Position numbers and translations under genes: made by a program. From Calliopsis andreniformis (lineage: Eukaryota > Arthropoda > Insecta > Hymenoptera > Andrenidae), in NCBI RefSeq assembly GCF_051401765.1, contig NW_027480504.1:2046001-2110000 (forward strand): 64,000 bases of DNA, given 5' to 3'. Position 1 is the stretch's first letter, and every line of letters starts with the position of its first letter. The notes under the pieces were generated by a model. The model was not told where the DNA came from. It made no database searches and worked only from the letters and a program-made list of their open reading frames with translations. This document shows, piece by piece, positions 21,991 to 34,070 of the stretch.

Positions 21991-23260
21991 TCAAACCTCA
22001 ATCCCCAATCTTCAATCCTCAATAATCAATCTCCAATCCTAGATCCTCAATCCCCAATCTTCAATCCTTAATCCTCAACCTTCAATCCTCATTCCCCAGT
22101 CCTCAATCTTCAATCCTCAAAGCTCAATCCTCAATCCTCAATCATCATTCCTCAATCCTCAGCCCTCAACCCTCAAACCTCAATCCTCAACCGTCAGTCC
22201 TCGTCCTCAATCGTCAACCCTCAATCCTCAATCCTCAATCTTCAATCCTCAATACTCAATATTCAATACACAATCCTCAATCTTCAATCCTCAATCTTCA
22301 ATCCTCAATCCTCAATCCTCAATCCTCAGTCCTCATTCTTCAATCCTCAATACCCAATCCTCAATCTTCAATCCTCAATCCTCAATCCTAAATCCTCAAT
22401 TCTCAATCCTCAATCCTCAATCCTCAATTCTCAAACCTCAATCCTCAACCCTCAGTCCACAGTCCTCAATCCTCAACCTTCAGTCCTCTATCCTCAATCC
22501 TCAATTATCAATCCTAAATCCTCAAACTTCAACCTCAATCCTCAATCTTGAAACATGAATACACAATCCTCAATCTCCAATCCTCGAACCTCAATCGTCA
22601 ATCCTCAATTCTCAGCCCACGATCCTCAATCCTCAATATTCAATTATCAATCCTGAATTCTGAAACCTCATTCCTCAACCCTCAGCCTTCAATACTCAAT
22701 CCTCAATAGAAAATCCTCAACTCTCAGTTTTCAATACTCAACCCTCAATCTTCAATTTTTAAATCTCAGTTCACAGACATCAATCCTCGTCACTCTGTTC
22801 TCAACACTCAGTCCTCAATCATCAATCATCTATCCCCCATCCTTAATCTTCAATCCTCAATCCTCAATCCTCAACCCTCAATCCTCAACCCTCCATCTTC
22901 GATCCTCAATCCTCATATTCAATCCTCAAACTGCAGCCATCAATACTCAATCCTGAATCCTCAATCGTCAATTATCAAATCTCAATCCTCAACAGAATAT
23001 CCTCAACTCTCAGTTTTCAATACTCTGTCCTCAATCTTCAATCCTCAATCATCAATTCTCAATCCTCAAATGTCAATCCTCAATCCTCAGCCATCAATCC
23101 TCAATCCTCAATCCCCAATCATCAATCATCAATCCTCAATCCTCAATCTTCAATCCTCAACATTCATTCCTCAATGCTCAATACTCAATCCTCAATCCTC
23201 AATCCTCAGCCATCAGTTCTCAATCCTCAATACTCAACCCTCAATCCTCAATCCTCAATC
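21991..23260. repeat. Transition-zone block with domain C-type pieces
   Basis: 22,470-22,560 carries CTTCAGTCCTCTATCC, CAATTATCAATCCTAAATCC and CAATCTTGAAACATGAATA, which reappear in domain C near 35,720, 38,020 and 41,180. 22,690-22,830 carries AGAAAATCCTCAACTCTCAG and GTTCACAGACATCAATCC, also domain C-type. 23,070-23,200 carries CAATCCCCAATCATCAATC and CAACATTCATTCC, later found at 34,080 and 39,560. No gene is visible. Confidence 0.7.
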
Positions 23261-23610
23261 CTCAACATTTAATGCTCAATCCTCGATCCTCAATCCTCAG
23301 TCATTAATTATCAATCCTCAATATTCAATCCTCAATCCTCAGACCTCAAGCCTCAACACTCAATGTTCAATTGTCAATCATAAACTCACAGCACTCAAAC
23401 GTCACCCCTCAGTCCTCAATCCTCGGTCCTCAATCATCAACCATCAATCATCAATACTCAATCTTCAATCCTCATTACTCTATCCTCAACCCTTAAACCT
23501 CAACCATCATAATTCAACCCTCAGTCATCAATCCTCAACCCTCAATCATCAATTCTCAATCCCTCAATCTTCAATCCTCAACTGTCAATCCTCAATGCTC
23601 AATCCTCTAT
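23261..23610. repeat. Dispersed CAACATTTAATGCTC block, copy 2
   Basis: The same series as 20,161-20,500, shifted 3,093 bp, with several substitutions (AATGTTCAATTGTC, AAACGTCACCCC, CCATCATAATTC). It ends in CAATGCTCAATCCTCTATCC just before a pure heptamer run. Confidence 0.85.
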
Positions 23611-23692
23611 CCTCAATCCTCAATCCTCAATCCTCAATCCTCAATCCTCAATCCTCAATCCTCAATCCTCAATCCTCAATCCTCAATCCTCA
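23611..23692. repeat. Pure heptamer run, ~82 bp
   Basis: About 11-12 consecutive CAATCCT units without a substitution, between CTCTATCCT and CAAACCT. Pure runs such as this (also 24,515-24,612, 42,406-42,484, 43,957-44,032 and 52,132-52,200) are the likely sites of recent slippage. Confidence 0.9.
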
Positions 23693-24514
23693 AACCTCAA
23701 TCTTCAATCCTCTATACTCAATCCTCAATCCTCAGTCCTCGAGCCTCAATCCTCAATATTCAATTACCAATCCTGAATTCTGAAACCTCAATCCTCAACC
23801 CTCAGTCCTCAATCCTCAATCGTCAATCCTCAAACCTCAACCATCAATCCTCAATCGTGAATCCTCAAGCCTCAACCATCAATCCTCAATCCTCAATCCC
23901 CAATCCTCAAACCACAATCGTCAATCCTCAAACCTCAAACTTCAATCCTCAACCCTTAATCCTCAATCCTCAATCCTCAATCCTCAATCCTCAATCCTCA
24001 ATCCTCAATCCTCAATCCTCAATCGTCAATCCTCAATCCTCAGCCTTCAATCCTCAATCCTCAATCCCCAATCATCAATCATCAATCCTCAATCCTCAAT
24101 CTTCAATCCTCAACATTCATTCCTAAATGCTCAATACTCTATCCTCAATCCTCAATCCTCAATCCTCAATCCTCAATCCTCAATCATCCGTCCTCAAACC
24201 TCAATCCTCAATCCTCAATCCTCAATACTCGATCCTCAATCCTCAGTCCTCAAGCCTCAACACTCAATATTCAATTGTCAATCATAAACTCACAGCACTC
24301 AAACCTCACCCATCATTCCACAATCCTCAGTCCTCAATCCTCAATCATCAATAGTCAATCCTCAATCTTCAATCCTCATTCCTTAATCCTCAACCCTCAA
24401 TCCTCAACCCTCAGTAATCAATCCTCAGTCCTCAATCCTCAATCTTCAATCATCAATTCTCAATCCTCAATCTTCAATCCTCAACACTCAACCCTCAATG
24501 CTCAATACTCTATC
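23693..24514. repeat. Transition-zone block before domain B
   Basis: 23,700-23,950 (CCTCTATACTCAATCC, TACCAATCCTGAATTCTG, CAAACCACAATCGTC) recurs near 35,050-35,290 and 40,510-40,750. 24,120-24,514 (CATCCGTCCTCAAACC, CAATCATAAACTCACAGC, CAACCCTCAGTAATC) recurs near 42,070-42,400 and 48,670-49,000. Confidence 0.75.
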
Positions 24515-24612
24515 TTCAATCCTCAATCCTCAATCCTCAATCCTCAATCCTCAATCCTCAATCCTCAATCCTCAATCCTCAATCCTCAATCCTCAATCCT
24601 CAATCCTCAATC
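24515..24612. repeat. Pure heptamer run, ~98 bp (longest noticed)
   Basis: About 14 consecutive perfect CAATCCT units lie immediately upstream of the first domain B landmark CTTCAG (24,612). It marks the left boundary of the homogenised array. Confidence 0.9.
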
Positions 24613-25260
24613 TTCAGTAATCAGTCATCAATCCTCAACCCTCCGACCTCAAACATCAATCCTCAATATTCAATGCACAATCCTCAATCCTCAATCCTCA
24701 GTCATCAGTTCTCAATCCGCAATATTCAATCCTCAATCCTCAGTCCTCAAGCCTTAATCCTCAATCCTCAATCCACAATCCTCAATCGCCAATCCTCAAT
24801 ACTCAACCTTCAATCCTCAATACTCAATTTTCAATCCTCAATCCTCAATCCTCAATCCTCAATTCTCAATCCTCAATCCTCTGTCCTCAGTCCTCCAACA
24901 TCAATCCTCAACACTCAGCCCTCATCCTCCATCCTCAATCCTTAATCATCAATCCTCAATCTTCAATCCTCAATATTCAATCATCAACCCTCAATCCTCA
25001 ACGCTCAATCCTCAATCCTCAATCCTCAGTGATCAATACTCAATCTTTAATACACAATCCTCAATCCTCAATCCTCAATCTTCAATCCTCATTCCTCATT
25101 TCTCAAACCTCAATCCTCAACCCTCAGTCCTCATTCTCAATTCTCAATCCTCAATCCTCAATCATCAATCCTCAATCTTCAATCCTCAATAATCAATCTC
25201 CAATTCTAGATCCTCAATCCTCAATCCTCAATCCTCAATCCTCAATCCTCAATCCTCAAT
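24612..25260. repeat. Domain B, truncated leading unit (649 bp)
   Basis: It begins at CTTCAGTAATCAGTCATC, the landmark that starts every domain B half-unit (here AGTAATC instead of AGTACTC). It continues with CCCTCCGACCTC, CAATCCGCAATATTC, CAATCGCCAATCC, CAGTCCTCCAACATC, CTTTAATACACAATCC and CTCCAATTCTAGATCC. It then passes through a pure run straight into the next landmark at 25,261, lacking the second half of the 998-bp half-unit. Confidence 0.88.
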
Positions 25261-27276
25261 CTTCAGTACTCAGTCATCAATCCTCAACCCTCCGACCTCA
25301 AACATCAATCCTCAATATTCAATGCTCAATCCTCAATCCTCAATCCTCAGTCATCAGTTCTCAATCCGCAATATTCAATCCTCAATCCTCAGTCCTCAAG
25401 CCTTAATCCTCAATCCTCAATCCACAATCCTCAATCGCCAATCCTCAATCCTCAACCTTCAATCCTCAATACTCAATTTTCAATCCTCAATCCTCAATCC
25501 TCAATCCTCAATTCTCAATCCTCAATCCTCTGTCCTCAGTCCTCCAACATCAATCCTCAACACTCAGCCCTCATCCTCCATCCTCAATCCTTAATCATCA
25601 ATCCTCAATCTTCAATCCTCAATATTCAATCATCAACCCTCAATCCTCAACGCTCAATCCTCAATCCTCAATCCTCAGTGATCAATACTCAATCTTTAAT
25701 ACACAATCCTCAATCCTCAATCCTCAATCTTCAATCCTCATTCCTCATTTCTCAAACCTCAATCCTCAACCCTCAGTCCTCATCCTCAATTCTCAATCCT
25801 CAATCCTCAATCATCAATCCTCAATCTTCAATCCTCAATAATCAATCTCCAATTCTAGATCCTCAATCCTCAATCCTCAATCCTCAATCCTCAATCCTCA
25901 ATCCTCAATCCTCAATCCTCAACCATCAATCCTCAATACTCAATCTTCAATCCTCAATCCTCAATCCTCAATACTGAAAACTCAATCTTCAACCCTCAAT
26001 ACTCAATTTTCAATCCTCAATCCTCAATCCTCAATCCTCAATCCTCATTCTACAATCCTCAATCCCCAATCCTCAATCTTCAATCTTCAAGCCTCAATTC
26101 GCAATTCTCAATCCTCAATCCTCAGACCTCAAGTATCAATACTCAACCCTCAGTCCTCGTCCTCAATCCACAACCCTCAATCCTCAATCGTTAATCTTCA
26201 TTCATCAATATTCAACCTTCAATCCTCAATCCTCAATCCTCAATCCTCAATCCTCAATCTTCAGTACTCAGTCATCAATCCTCAACCCTCCGACCTCAAA
26301 CATCAATCCTCAATATTCAATGCTCAATCCTCAATCCTCAATCCTCAGTCATCAGTTCTCAATCCTCAATATTCAATCCTCAATCCTCAGTCCTCAAGCC
26401 TTAATCCTCAATCCTCAATCCGCAATCCTCAATCGCCAATCCTCAATCCTCAACCTTCAATCCTCAATACTCAATTTTCAATCCTCAATCCTCAATCCAC
26501 AATCCTCAATTCTCAATCCTCAATCCTCTGTCCTCAGTCCTCCAACATCAATCCTCAACACTCAGCCCTCATCCTCCATCCTCAATCCTTAATCATCAAT
26601 CCTCAATCTTCAATCCTCAATATTCAATCATCAACCCTCAATCCTCAACGCTCAATCCTCAATCATCAATCCTCAGTGATCAATACTCAATCTTTAATAC
26701 ACAATCCTCAATCCTCAATCCTCAATCCTCAATCCTCAATCCTCATTCCTCATTTCTCAAACCTCAATCCTCAACCCTCAGTCCTCATCCTCAATTCTCA
26801 ATCCTCAATCCTCAATCATCAATCCTCAATCTTCAATCCTCAATAATCAATCTCCAATTCTAGATCCTCAATCCTCAATCCTCAATCCTCAATCCTCAAT
26901 CCTCTGTCCTCAGTCCTCCAACATCAATCCTCAACACTCAGCCCTCATCCTCCATCCTCAATCCTTAATCATCAATCCTCAATCTTCAATCCTCAATATT
27001 CAATCATCAACCCTCAATCCTCAACGCTCAATCCTCAATCCTCAATCCTCAGTGATCAATACTCAATCTTTAATACACAATCCTCAATCCTCAATCCTCA
27101 ATCTTCAATCCTCATTCCTCATTTCTCAAACCTCAATCCTCAACCCTCAGTCCTCATCCTCAATTCTCAATCCTCAATCCTCAATCATCAATCCTCAATC
27201 TTCAATCCTCAATAATCAATCTCCAATTCTAGATCCTCAATCCTCAATCCTCAATCCTCAATCCTCAATCCTCAAT
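25261..27276. repeat. Domain B higher-order repeat, copy 1 (2,016 bp)
   Basis: Two related half-units make one repeat: A, 25,261-26,258 (998 bp), and B, 26,259-27,276 (1,018 bp). Both begin with CTTCAGTACTCAGTCATC and share the first ~600 bp. Half-unit A ends with ACTGAAAACTCAATC, CATTCTACAATCC and CAATTCGCAA; half-unit B instead repeats the CTCTGTCCTCAGTCC to CTAGATCC section a second time. Total 2,016 bp = 288x7. Private differences include CAATTCGCAATTCTC (26,096), where later copies have CAATTCGCAATCCTC, and CAATCATCAATCCTCAGTG near 26,660. Confidence 0.92.
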
Positions 27277-29299
27277 CTTCAGTACTCAGTCATCAATCCT
27301 CAACCCTCCGACCTCAAACATCAATCCTCAATATTCAATGCTCAATCCTCAATCCTCAATCCTCAGTCATCAGTTCTCAATCCGCAATATTCAATCCTCA
27401 ATCCTCAGTCCTCAAGCCTTAATCCTCAATCCTCAATCCACAATCCTCAATCGCCAATCCTCAATCCTCAACCTTCAATCCTCAATACTCAATTTTCAAT
27501 CCTCAATCCTCAATCCTCAATCCTCAATTCTCAATCCTCAATCCTCTGTCCTCAGTCCTCCAACATCAATCCTCAACACTCAGCCCTCATCCTCCATCCT
27601 CAATCCTTAATCATCAATCCTCAATCTTCAATCCTCAATATTCAATCATCAACCCTCAATCCTCAACGCTCAATCCTCAATCCTCAATCCTCAGTGATCA
27701 ATACTCAATCTTTAATACACAATCCTCAATCCTCAATCCTCAATCTTCAATCCTCATTCCTCATTTCTCAAACCTCAATCCTCAACCCTCAGTCCTCATC
27801 CTCAATTCTCAATCCTCAATCCTCAATCATCAATCCTCAATCTTCAATCCTCAATAATCAATCTCCAATTCTAGATCCTCAATCCTCAATCCTCAATCCT
27901 CAATCCTCAATCCTCAATCCTCAATCCTCAATCCTCAACCATCAATCCTCAATACTCAATCTTCAATCCTCAATCCTCAATCCTCAATACTGAAAACTCA
28001 ATCTTCAACCCTCAATACTCAATTTTCAATCCTCAATCCTCAATCCTCAATCCTCAATCCTCATTCTACAATCCTCAATCCCCAATCCTCAATCTTCAAT
28101 CTTCAAGCCTCAATTCGCAATCCTCAATCCTCAATCCTCAGACCTCAAGTATCAATACTCAACCCTCAGTCCTCGTCCTCAATCCACAACCCTCAATCCT
28201 CAATCGTTAATCTTCATTCATCAATATTCAACCTTCAATCCTCAATCCTCAATCCTCAATCCTCAATCCTCAATCTTCAGTACTCAGTCATCAATCCTCA
28301 ACCCTCCGACCTCAAACATCAATCCTCAATATTCAATGCTCAATCCTCAATCCTCAATCCTCAGTCATCAGTTCTCAATCCTCAATATTCAATCCTCAAT
28401 CCTCAGTCCTCAAGCCTTAATCCTCAATCCTCAATCCGCAATCCTCAATCGCCAATCCTCAATCCTCAACCTTCAATCCTCAATACTCAATTTTCAATCC
28501 TCAATCCTCAATCCACAATCCTCAATTCTCAATCCTCAATACTCTGTCCTCAGTCCTCCAACATCAATCCTCAACACTCAGCCCTCATCCTCCATCCTCA
28601 ATCCTTAATCATCAATCCTCAATCTTCAATCCTCAATATTCAATCATCAACCCTCAATCCTCAACGCTCAATCCTCAATCCTCAATCCTCAGTGATCAAT
28701 ACTCAATCTTTAATACACAATCCTCAATCCTCAATCCTCAATCCTCAATCCTCAATCCTCAATCCTCATTCCTCATTTCTCAAACCTCAATCCTCAACCC
28801 TCAGTCCTCATCCTCAATTCTCAATCCTCAATCCTCAATCATCAATCCTCAATCTTCAATCCTCAATAATCAATCTCCAATTCTAGATCCTCAATCCTCA
28901 ATCCTCAATCCTCAATCCTCAATCCTCTGTCCTCAGTCCTCCAACATCAATCCTCAACACTCAGCCCTCATCCTCCATCCTCAATCCTTAATCATCAATC
29001 CTCAATCTTCAATCCTCAATATTCAATCATCAACCCTCAATCCTCAACGCTCAATCCTCAATCCTCAATCCTCAGTGATCAATACTCAATCTTTAATACA
29101 CAATCCTCAATCCTCAATCCTCAATCTTCAATCCTCATTCCTCATTTCTCAAACCTCAATCCTCAACCCTCAGTCCTCATCCTCAATTCTCAATCCTCAA
29201 TCCTCAATCATCAATCCTCAATCTTCAATCCTCAATAATCAATCTCCAATTCTAGATCCTCAATCCTCAATCCTCAATCCTCAATCCTCAATCCTCAAT
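27277..29299. repeat. Domain B higher-order repeat, copy 2 (2,023 bp)
   Basis: Half-unit A 27,277-28,274 and half-unit B 28,275-29,299. It is 7 bp longer than copies 1 and 3. The extra unit is in the pure run at 28,718-28,773, where this copy has seven CAATCCT before CATTCCT and copies 1 and 3 have six. One private substitution is CAATACTCTGTCC near 28,539. Confidence 0.92.
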
Positions 29300-31315
29300 C
29301 TTCAGTACTCAGTCATCAATCCTCAACCCTCCGACCTCAAACATCAATCCTCAATATTCAATGCTCAATCCTCAATCCTCAATCCTCAGTCATCAGTTCT
29401 CAATCCGCAATATTCAATCCTCAATCCTCAGTCCTCAAGCCTTAATCCTCAATCCTCAATCCACAATCCTCAATCGCCAATCCTCAATCCTCAACCTTCA
29501 ATCCTCAATACTCAATTTTCAATCCTCAATCCTCAATCCTCAATCCTCAATTCTCAATCCTCAATCCTCTGTCCTCAGTCCTCCAACATCAATCCTCAAC
29601 ACTCAGCCCTCATCCTCCATCCTCAATCCTTAATCATCAATCCTCAATCTTCAATCCTCAATATTCAATCATCAACCCTCAATCCTCAACGCTCAATCCT
29701 CAATCCTCAATCCTCAGTGATCAATACTCAATCTTTAATACACAATCCTCAATCCTCAATCCTCAATCTTCAATCCTCATTCCTCATTTCTCAAACCTCA
29801 ATCCTCAACCCTCAGTCCTCATCCTCAATTCTCAATCCTCAATCCTCAATCATCAATCCTCAATCTTCAATCCTCAATAATCAATCTCCAATTCTAGATC
29901 CTCAATCCTCAATCCTCAATCCTCAATCCTCAATCCTCAATCCTCAATCCTCAATCCTCAACCATCAATCCTCAATACTCAATCTTCAATCCTCAATCCT
30001 CAATCCTCAATACTGAAAACTCAATCTTCAACCCTCAATACTCAATTTTCAATCCTCAATCCTCAATCCTCAATCCTCAATCCTCATTCTACAATCCTCA
30101 ATCCCCAATCCTCAATCTTCAATCTTCAAGCCTCAATTCGCAATCCTCAATCCTCAATCCTCAGACCTCAAGTATCAATACTCAACCCTCAGTCCTCGTC
30201 CTCAATCCACAACCCTCAATCCTCAATCGTTAATCTTCATTCATCAATATTCAACCTTCAATCCTCAATCCTCAATCCTCAATCCTCAATCCTCAATCTT
30301 CAGTACTCAGTCATCAATCCTCAACCCTCCGACCTCAAACATCAATCCTCAATATTCAATGCTCAATCCTCAATCCTCAATCCTCAGTCATCAGTTCTCA
30401 ATCCTCAATATTCAATCCTCAATCCTCAGTCCTCAAGCCTTAATCCTCAATCCTCAATCCGCAATCCTCAATCGCCAATCCTCAATCCTCAACCTTCAAT
30501 CCTCAATACTCAATTTTCAATCCTCAATCCTCAATCCACAATCCTCAATTCTCAATCCTCAATCCTCTGTCCTCAGTCCTCCAACATCAATCCTCAACAC
30601 TCAGCCCTCATCCTCCATCCTCAATCCTTAATCATCAATCCTCAATCTTCAATCCTCAATATTCAATCATCAACCCTCAATCCTCAACGCTCAATCCTCA
30701 ATCCTCAATCCTCAGTGATCAATACTCAATCTTTAATACACAATCCTCAATCCTCAATCCTCAATCCTCAATCCTCAATCCTCATTCCTCATTTCTCAAA
30801 CCTCAATCCTCAACCCTCAGTCCTCATCCTCAATTCTCAATCCTCAATCCTCAATCATCAATCCTCAATCTTCAATCCTCAATAATCAATCTCCAATTCT
30901 AGATCCTCAATCCTCAATCCTCAATCCTCAATCCTCAATCCTCTGTCCTCAGTCCTCCAACATCAATCCTCAACACTCAGCCCTCATCCTCCATCCTCAA
31001 TCCTTAATCATCAATCCTCAATCTTCAATCCTCAATATTCAATCATCAACCCTCAATCCTCAACGCTCAATCCTCAATCCTCAATCCTCAGTGATCAATA
31101 CTCAATCTTTAATACACAATCCTCAATCCTCAATCCTCAATCTTCAATCCTCATTCCTCATTTCTCAAACCTCAATCCTCAACCCTCAGTCCTCATCCTC
31201 AATTCTCAATCCTCAATCCTCAATCATCAATCCTCAATATTCAATCCTCAATAATCAATCTCCAATTCTAGATCCTCAATCCTCAATCCTCAATCCTCAA
31301 TCCTCAATCCTCAAT
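29300..31315. repeat. Domain B higher-order repeat, copy 3 (2,016 bp)
   Basis: Half-unit A 29,300-30,297 and half-unit B 30,298-31,315. It looked identical to copy 2 over the stretches compared, apart from the missing heptamer and the CAATACTCTG substitution. Confidence 0.92.
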
Positions 31316-32800
31316 CTTCAGTACTCAGTCATCAATCCTCAACCCTCCGACCTCAAACATCAATCCTCAATATTCAATGCTCAATCCTCAATCCTCAATC
31401 CTCAGTCATCAGTTCTCAATCCGCAATATTCAATCCTCAATCCTCAGTCCTCAAGCCTTAATCCTCAATCCTCAATCCACAATCCTCAATCGCCAATCCT
31501 CAATCCTCAACCTTCAATCCTCAATACTCAATTTTCAATCCTCAATCCTCAATCCTCAATCCTCAATTCTCAATCCTCAATCCTCTGTCCTCAGTCCTCC
31601 AACATCAATCCTCAACACTCAGCCCTCATCCTCCATCCTCAATCCTTAATCATCAATCCTCAATCTTCAATCCTCAATATTCAATCATCAACCCTCAATC
31701 CTCAACGCTCAATCCTCAATCCTCAATCCTCAGTGATCAATACTCAATCTTTAATACACAATCCTCAATCCTCAATCCTCAATCTTCAATCCTCATTCCT
31801 CATTTCTCAAACCTCAATCCTCAACCCTCAGTCCTCATCCCCAATTCTCAATCCTCAATCCTCAATCATCAATCCTCAATCTTCAATCCTCAATAATCAA
31901 TCTCCAATTCTAGATCCTCAATCCTCAATCCTCAATCCTCAATCCTCAATCCTCAATCCTCAATCCTCAATCCTCAACCATCAATCCTCAATACTCAATC
32001 TTCAATCCTCAATCCTCAATCCTCAATACTGAAAACTCAATCTTCAACCCTCAATACTCAATTTTCAATCCTCAATCCTCAATCCTCAATCCTCAATCCT
32101 CATTCTACAATCCTCAATCCCCAATCCTCAATCTTCAATCTTCAAGCCTCAATTCGCAATCCTCAATCCTCAATCCTCAGACCTCAAGTACCAATACTCA
32201 ACCCTCAGTCCTCGTCCTCAATCCACAACCCTCAATCCTCAATCGTTAATCTTCATTCATCAATATTCAACCTTCAATCCTCAATCCTCAATCCTCAATC
32301 CTCAATCCTCAATCTTCAGTACTCAGTCATCAATCCTCAACCCTCCGACCTCAAACATCAATCCTCAATATTCAATGCTCAATCCTCAATCCTCAATCCT
32401 CAGTCATCAGTTCTCAATCCTCAATATTCAATCCTCAATCCTCAGTCCTCAAGCCTTAATCCTCAATCCCCAATCCGCAATCCTCAATCGCCAATCCTCA
32501 ATCCTCAACCTTCAATCCTCAATACTCAATTTTCAATCCTCAATCCTCAATCCACAATCCTCAATTCTCAATCCTCAATCCTCTGTCCTCAGTCCTCCAA
32601 CATCAATCCTCAACACTCAGCCCTCATCCTCCATCCTCAATCCTTAATCATCAATCCTCAATCTTCAATCCTCAATATTCAATCATCAACCCTCAATCCT
32701 CAACGCTCAATCCTCAATCCTCAATCCTCAGTGATCAATACTCAATCTTTAATACACAATCCTCAATCCTCAATCCTCAATCCTCAATCCTCAATCCTCA
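31316..32800. repeat. Domain B higher-order repeat, copy 4 (truncated)
   Basis: Half-unit A 31,316-32,313 is complete. Half-unit B begins at 32,314 and stops near 32,800 inside the pure run after CTTTAATACACAATCC, where it is replaced by CAATCTTCAATCCTCAACATTC. It has more private changes than copies 2 and 3: CAATATTCAATCCTCAATAATC (31,234 region, just upstream), CATCCCCAATTCTC (31,827), AAGTACCAATAC (32,188) and CAATCCCCAATCCGC (32,467). A diverged edge copy is expected of arrays homogenised from the centre. Confidence 0.88.
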
Positions 32801-34070
32801 ATCTTCAATCCTCAACATTCATTCCTCAATGCTCAATACTCAATCCTCAATCCTCAATCCTCAGTCATCAGTTCTCAATCCTCAATATTCAATCCTCAAT
32901 CCTCAGTCCTCAAGCCTTAATCCTCAATCCTCAATCCTCAATCTTCAATCCTCAATACTCAATCCTCAATCCTCAGACCTCGATCCTCAATCCTCAATAT
33001 TCAATTAACAATCCTGGATTCTGAAACCTCAATCCACAACCCTCAGTACTCAATCCTCAATCCTCAATCCTCAATATTCAATCCTCAATACTCAATCTTC
33101 AATCCTCAATCCTCGATCCTCAATCCTCATTCTACAATCCTCAATACCCAATCCTCAATCTTCTATCCTCAATCCTCAATCCTCAATTCTCAATCCCCAA
33201 TCCTCAGTCCTCAGTCCTCAAACCTCAATCCTCAGTCATCAATACTCAATCATCAATACTCAATCCTCAATCCTCAATCCTCAATCCTCAATCCTCAATC
33301 CTCAATCCTCATTCCTCAAACCTCAATCCTTAACCCTCAGTCCTCATCCTCAATTCTAAATCCTCAATCTTCAATCCTCAATTCCCAATCCTCAATCGTC
33401 AATCCTCAATCGTCTATCCTCAATCCTCAACCACCAATCCTCAATCCTCAATCCCCAAACCTCAATCCTCAATCGTCAATCCTCAAACCTCAGGCTTCAA
33501 TCCTCAAACCTTGATCCTCAATCCTCAACCCTCTGTCCTCATTCTTCAATACTCAATCCTCAGTCCTCAGTCTTCAATCGTCAATCCTCAATCCTCAATC
33601 GTCAATCCTCAATCATCAGCCATCAATCCTAAATCCTCAATCCTCAATCCTCAATCCTCAATCCTCAATCCTCAATTCTCAGCCCTCAATAGAAAATCCT
33701 CAATTCCCAGTGTTCAATACTCGATCCTCAACCTACAATCTTCAAATCTCAGTTCCCGTACATCAATTCTCAACACTCTATCCTCAACACTCAGTCTTCA
33801 ATCATCAATCAACAATCCTCAAACCTCTATATTCAATCTTCAATCCTCGACACTCAATACTCAATCCTCAATCCTCAATCCCCAACACTCAATCCTCATC
33901 CCTCAGTAGTCAACCCTCAATACTCAATCCTCAATCCTCAATCTTCAATCCTCAATCCTCAATCTTCAATCCTCAATTCTCTGTCCTCAATCCTCAATCC
34001 TCAATCCTCAATCCTCAATCCTCAATCCTCAATCCTCAATCCTCAATCCTCAATTGTCAATCCTCAATCC
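32801..34070. repeat. Domain C, left edge
   Basis: 32,806-33,050 (CAACATTCATTCC, CAGTCATCAGTTCTC, TTAACAATCCTGGATTCTG) recurs at 34,140, 39,615 and 43,440. 33,500-33,900 (AAACCTTGATCCTC, CAGCCCTCAATAGAAAATCC, GTTCCCGTACATC) recurs near 42,895, 46,067, 47,866 and 49,484. No gene is visible. Confidence 0.75.

Noticed and set aside
20161..24612. CRISPR array (regularly repeated strings with different intervening sequence)
   Set aside because: The repeats are themselves heptamer-derived, spacing is irregular, the intervening sequence is also repeat, and no cas gene or leader is present.
25261..32800. Transposable element or LTR family behind the 2-kb unit
   Set aside because: The unit consists entirely of heptamer variants, with no terminal inverted repeats, LTRs, target-site duplications or coding remnants, and its copies are strictly head-to-tail.
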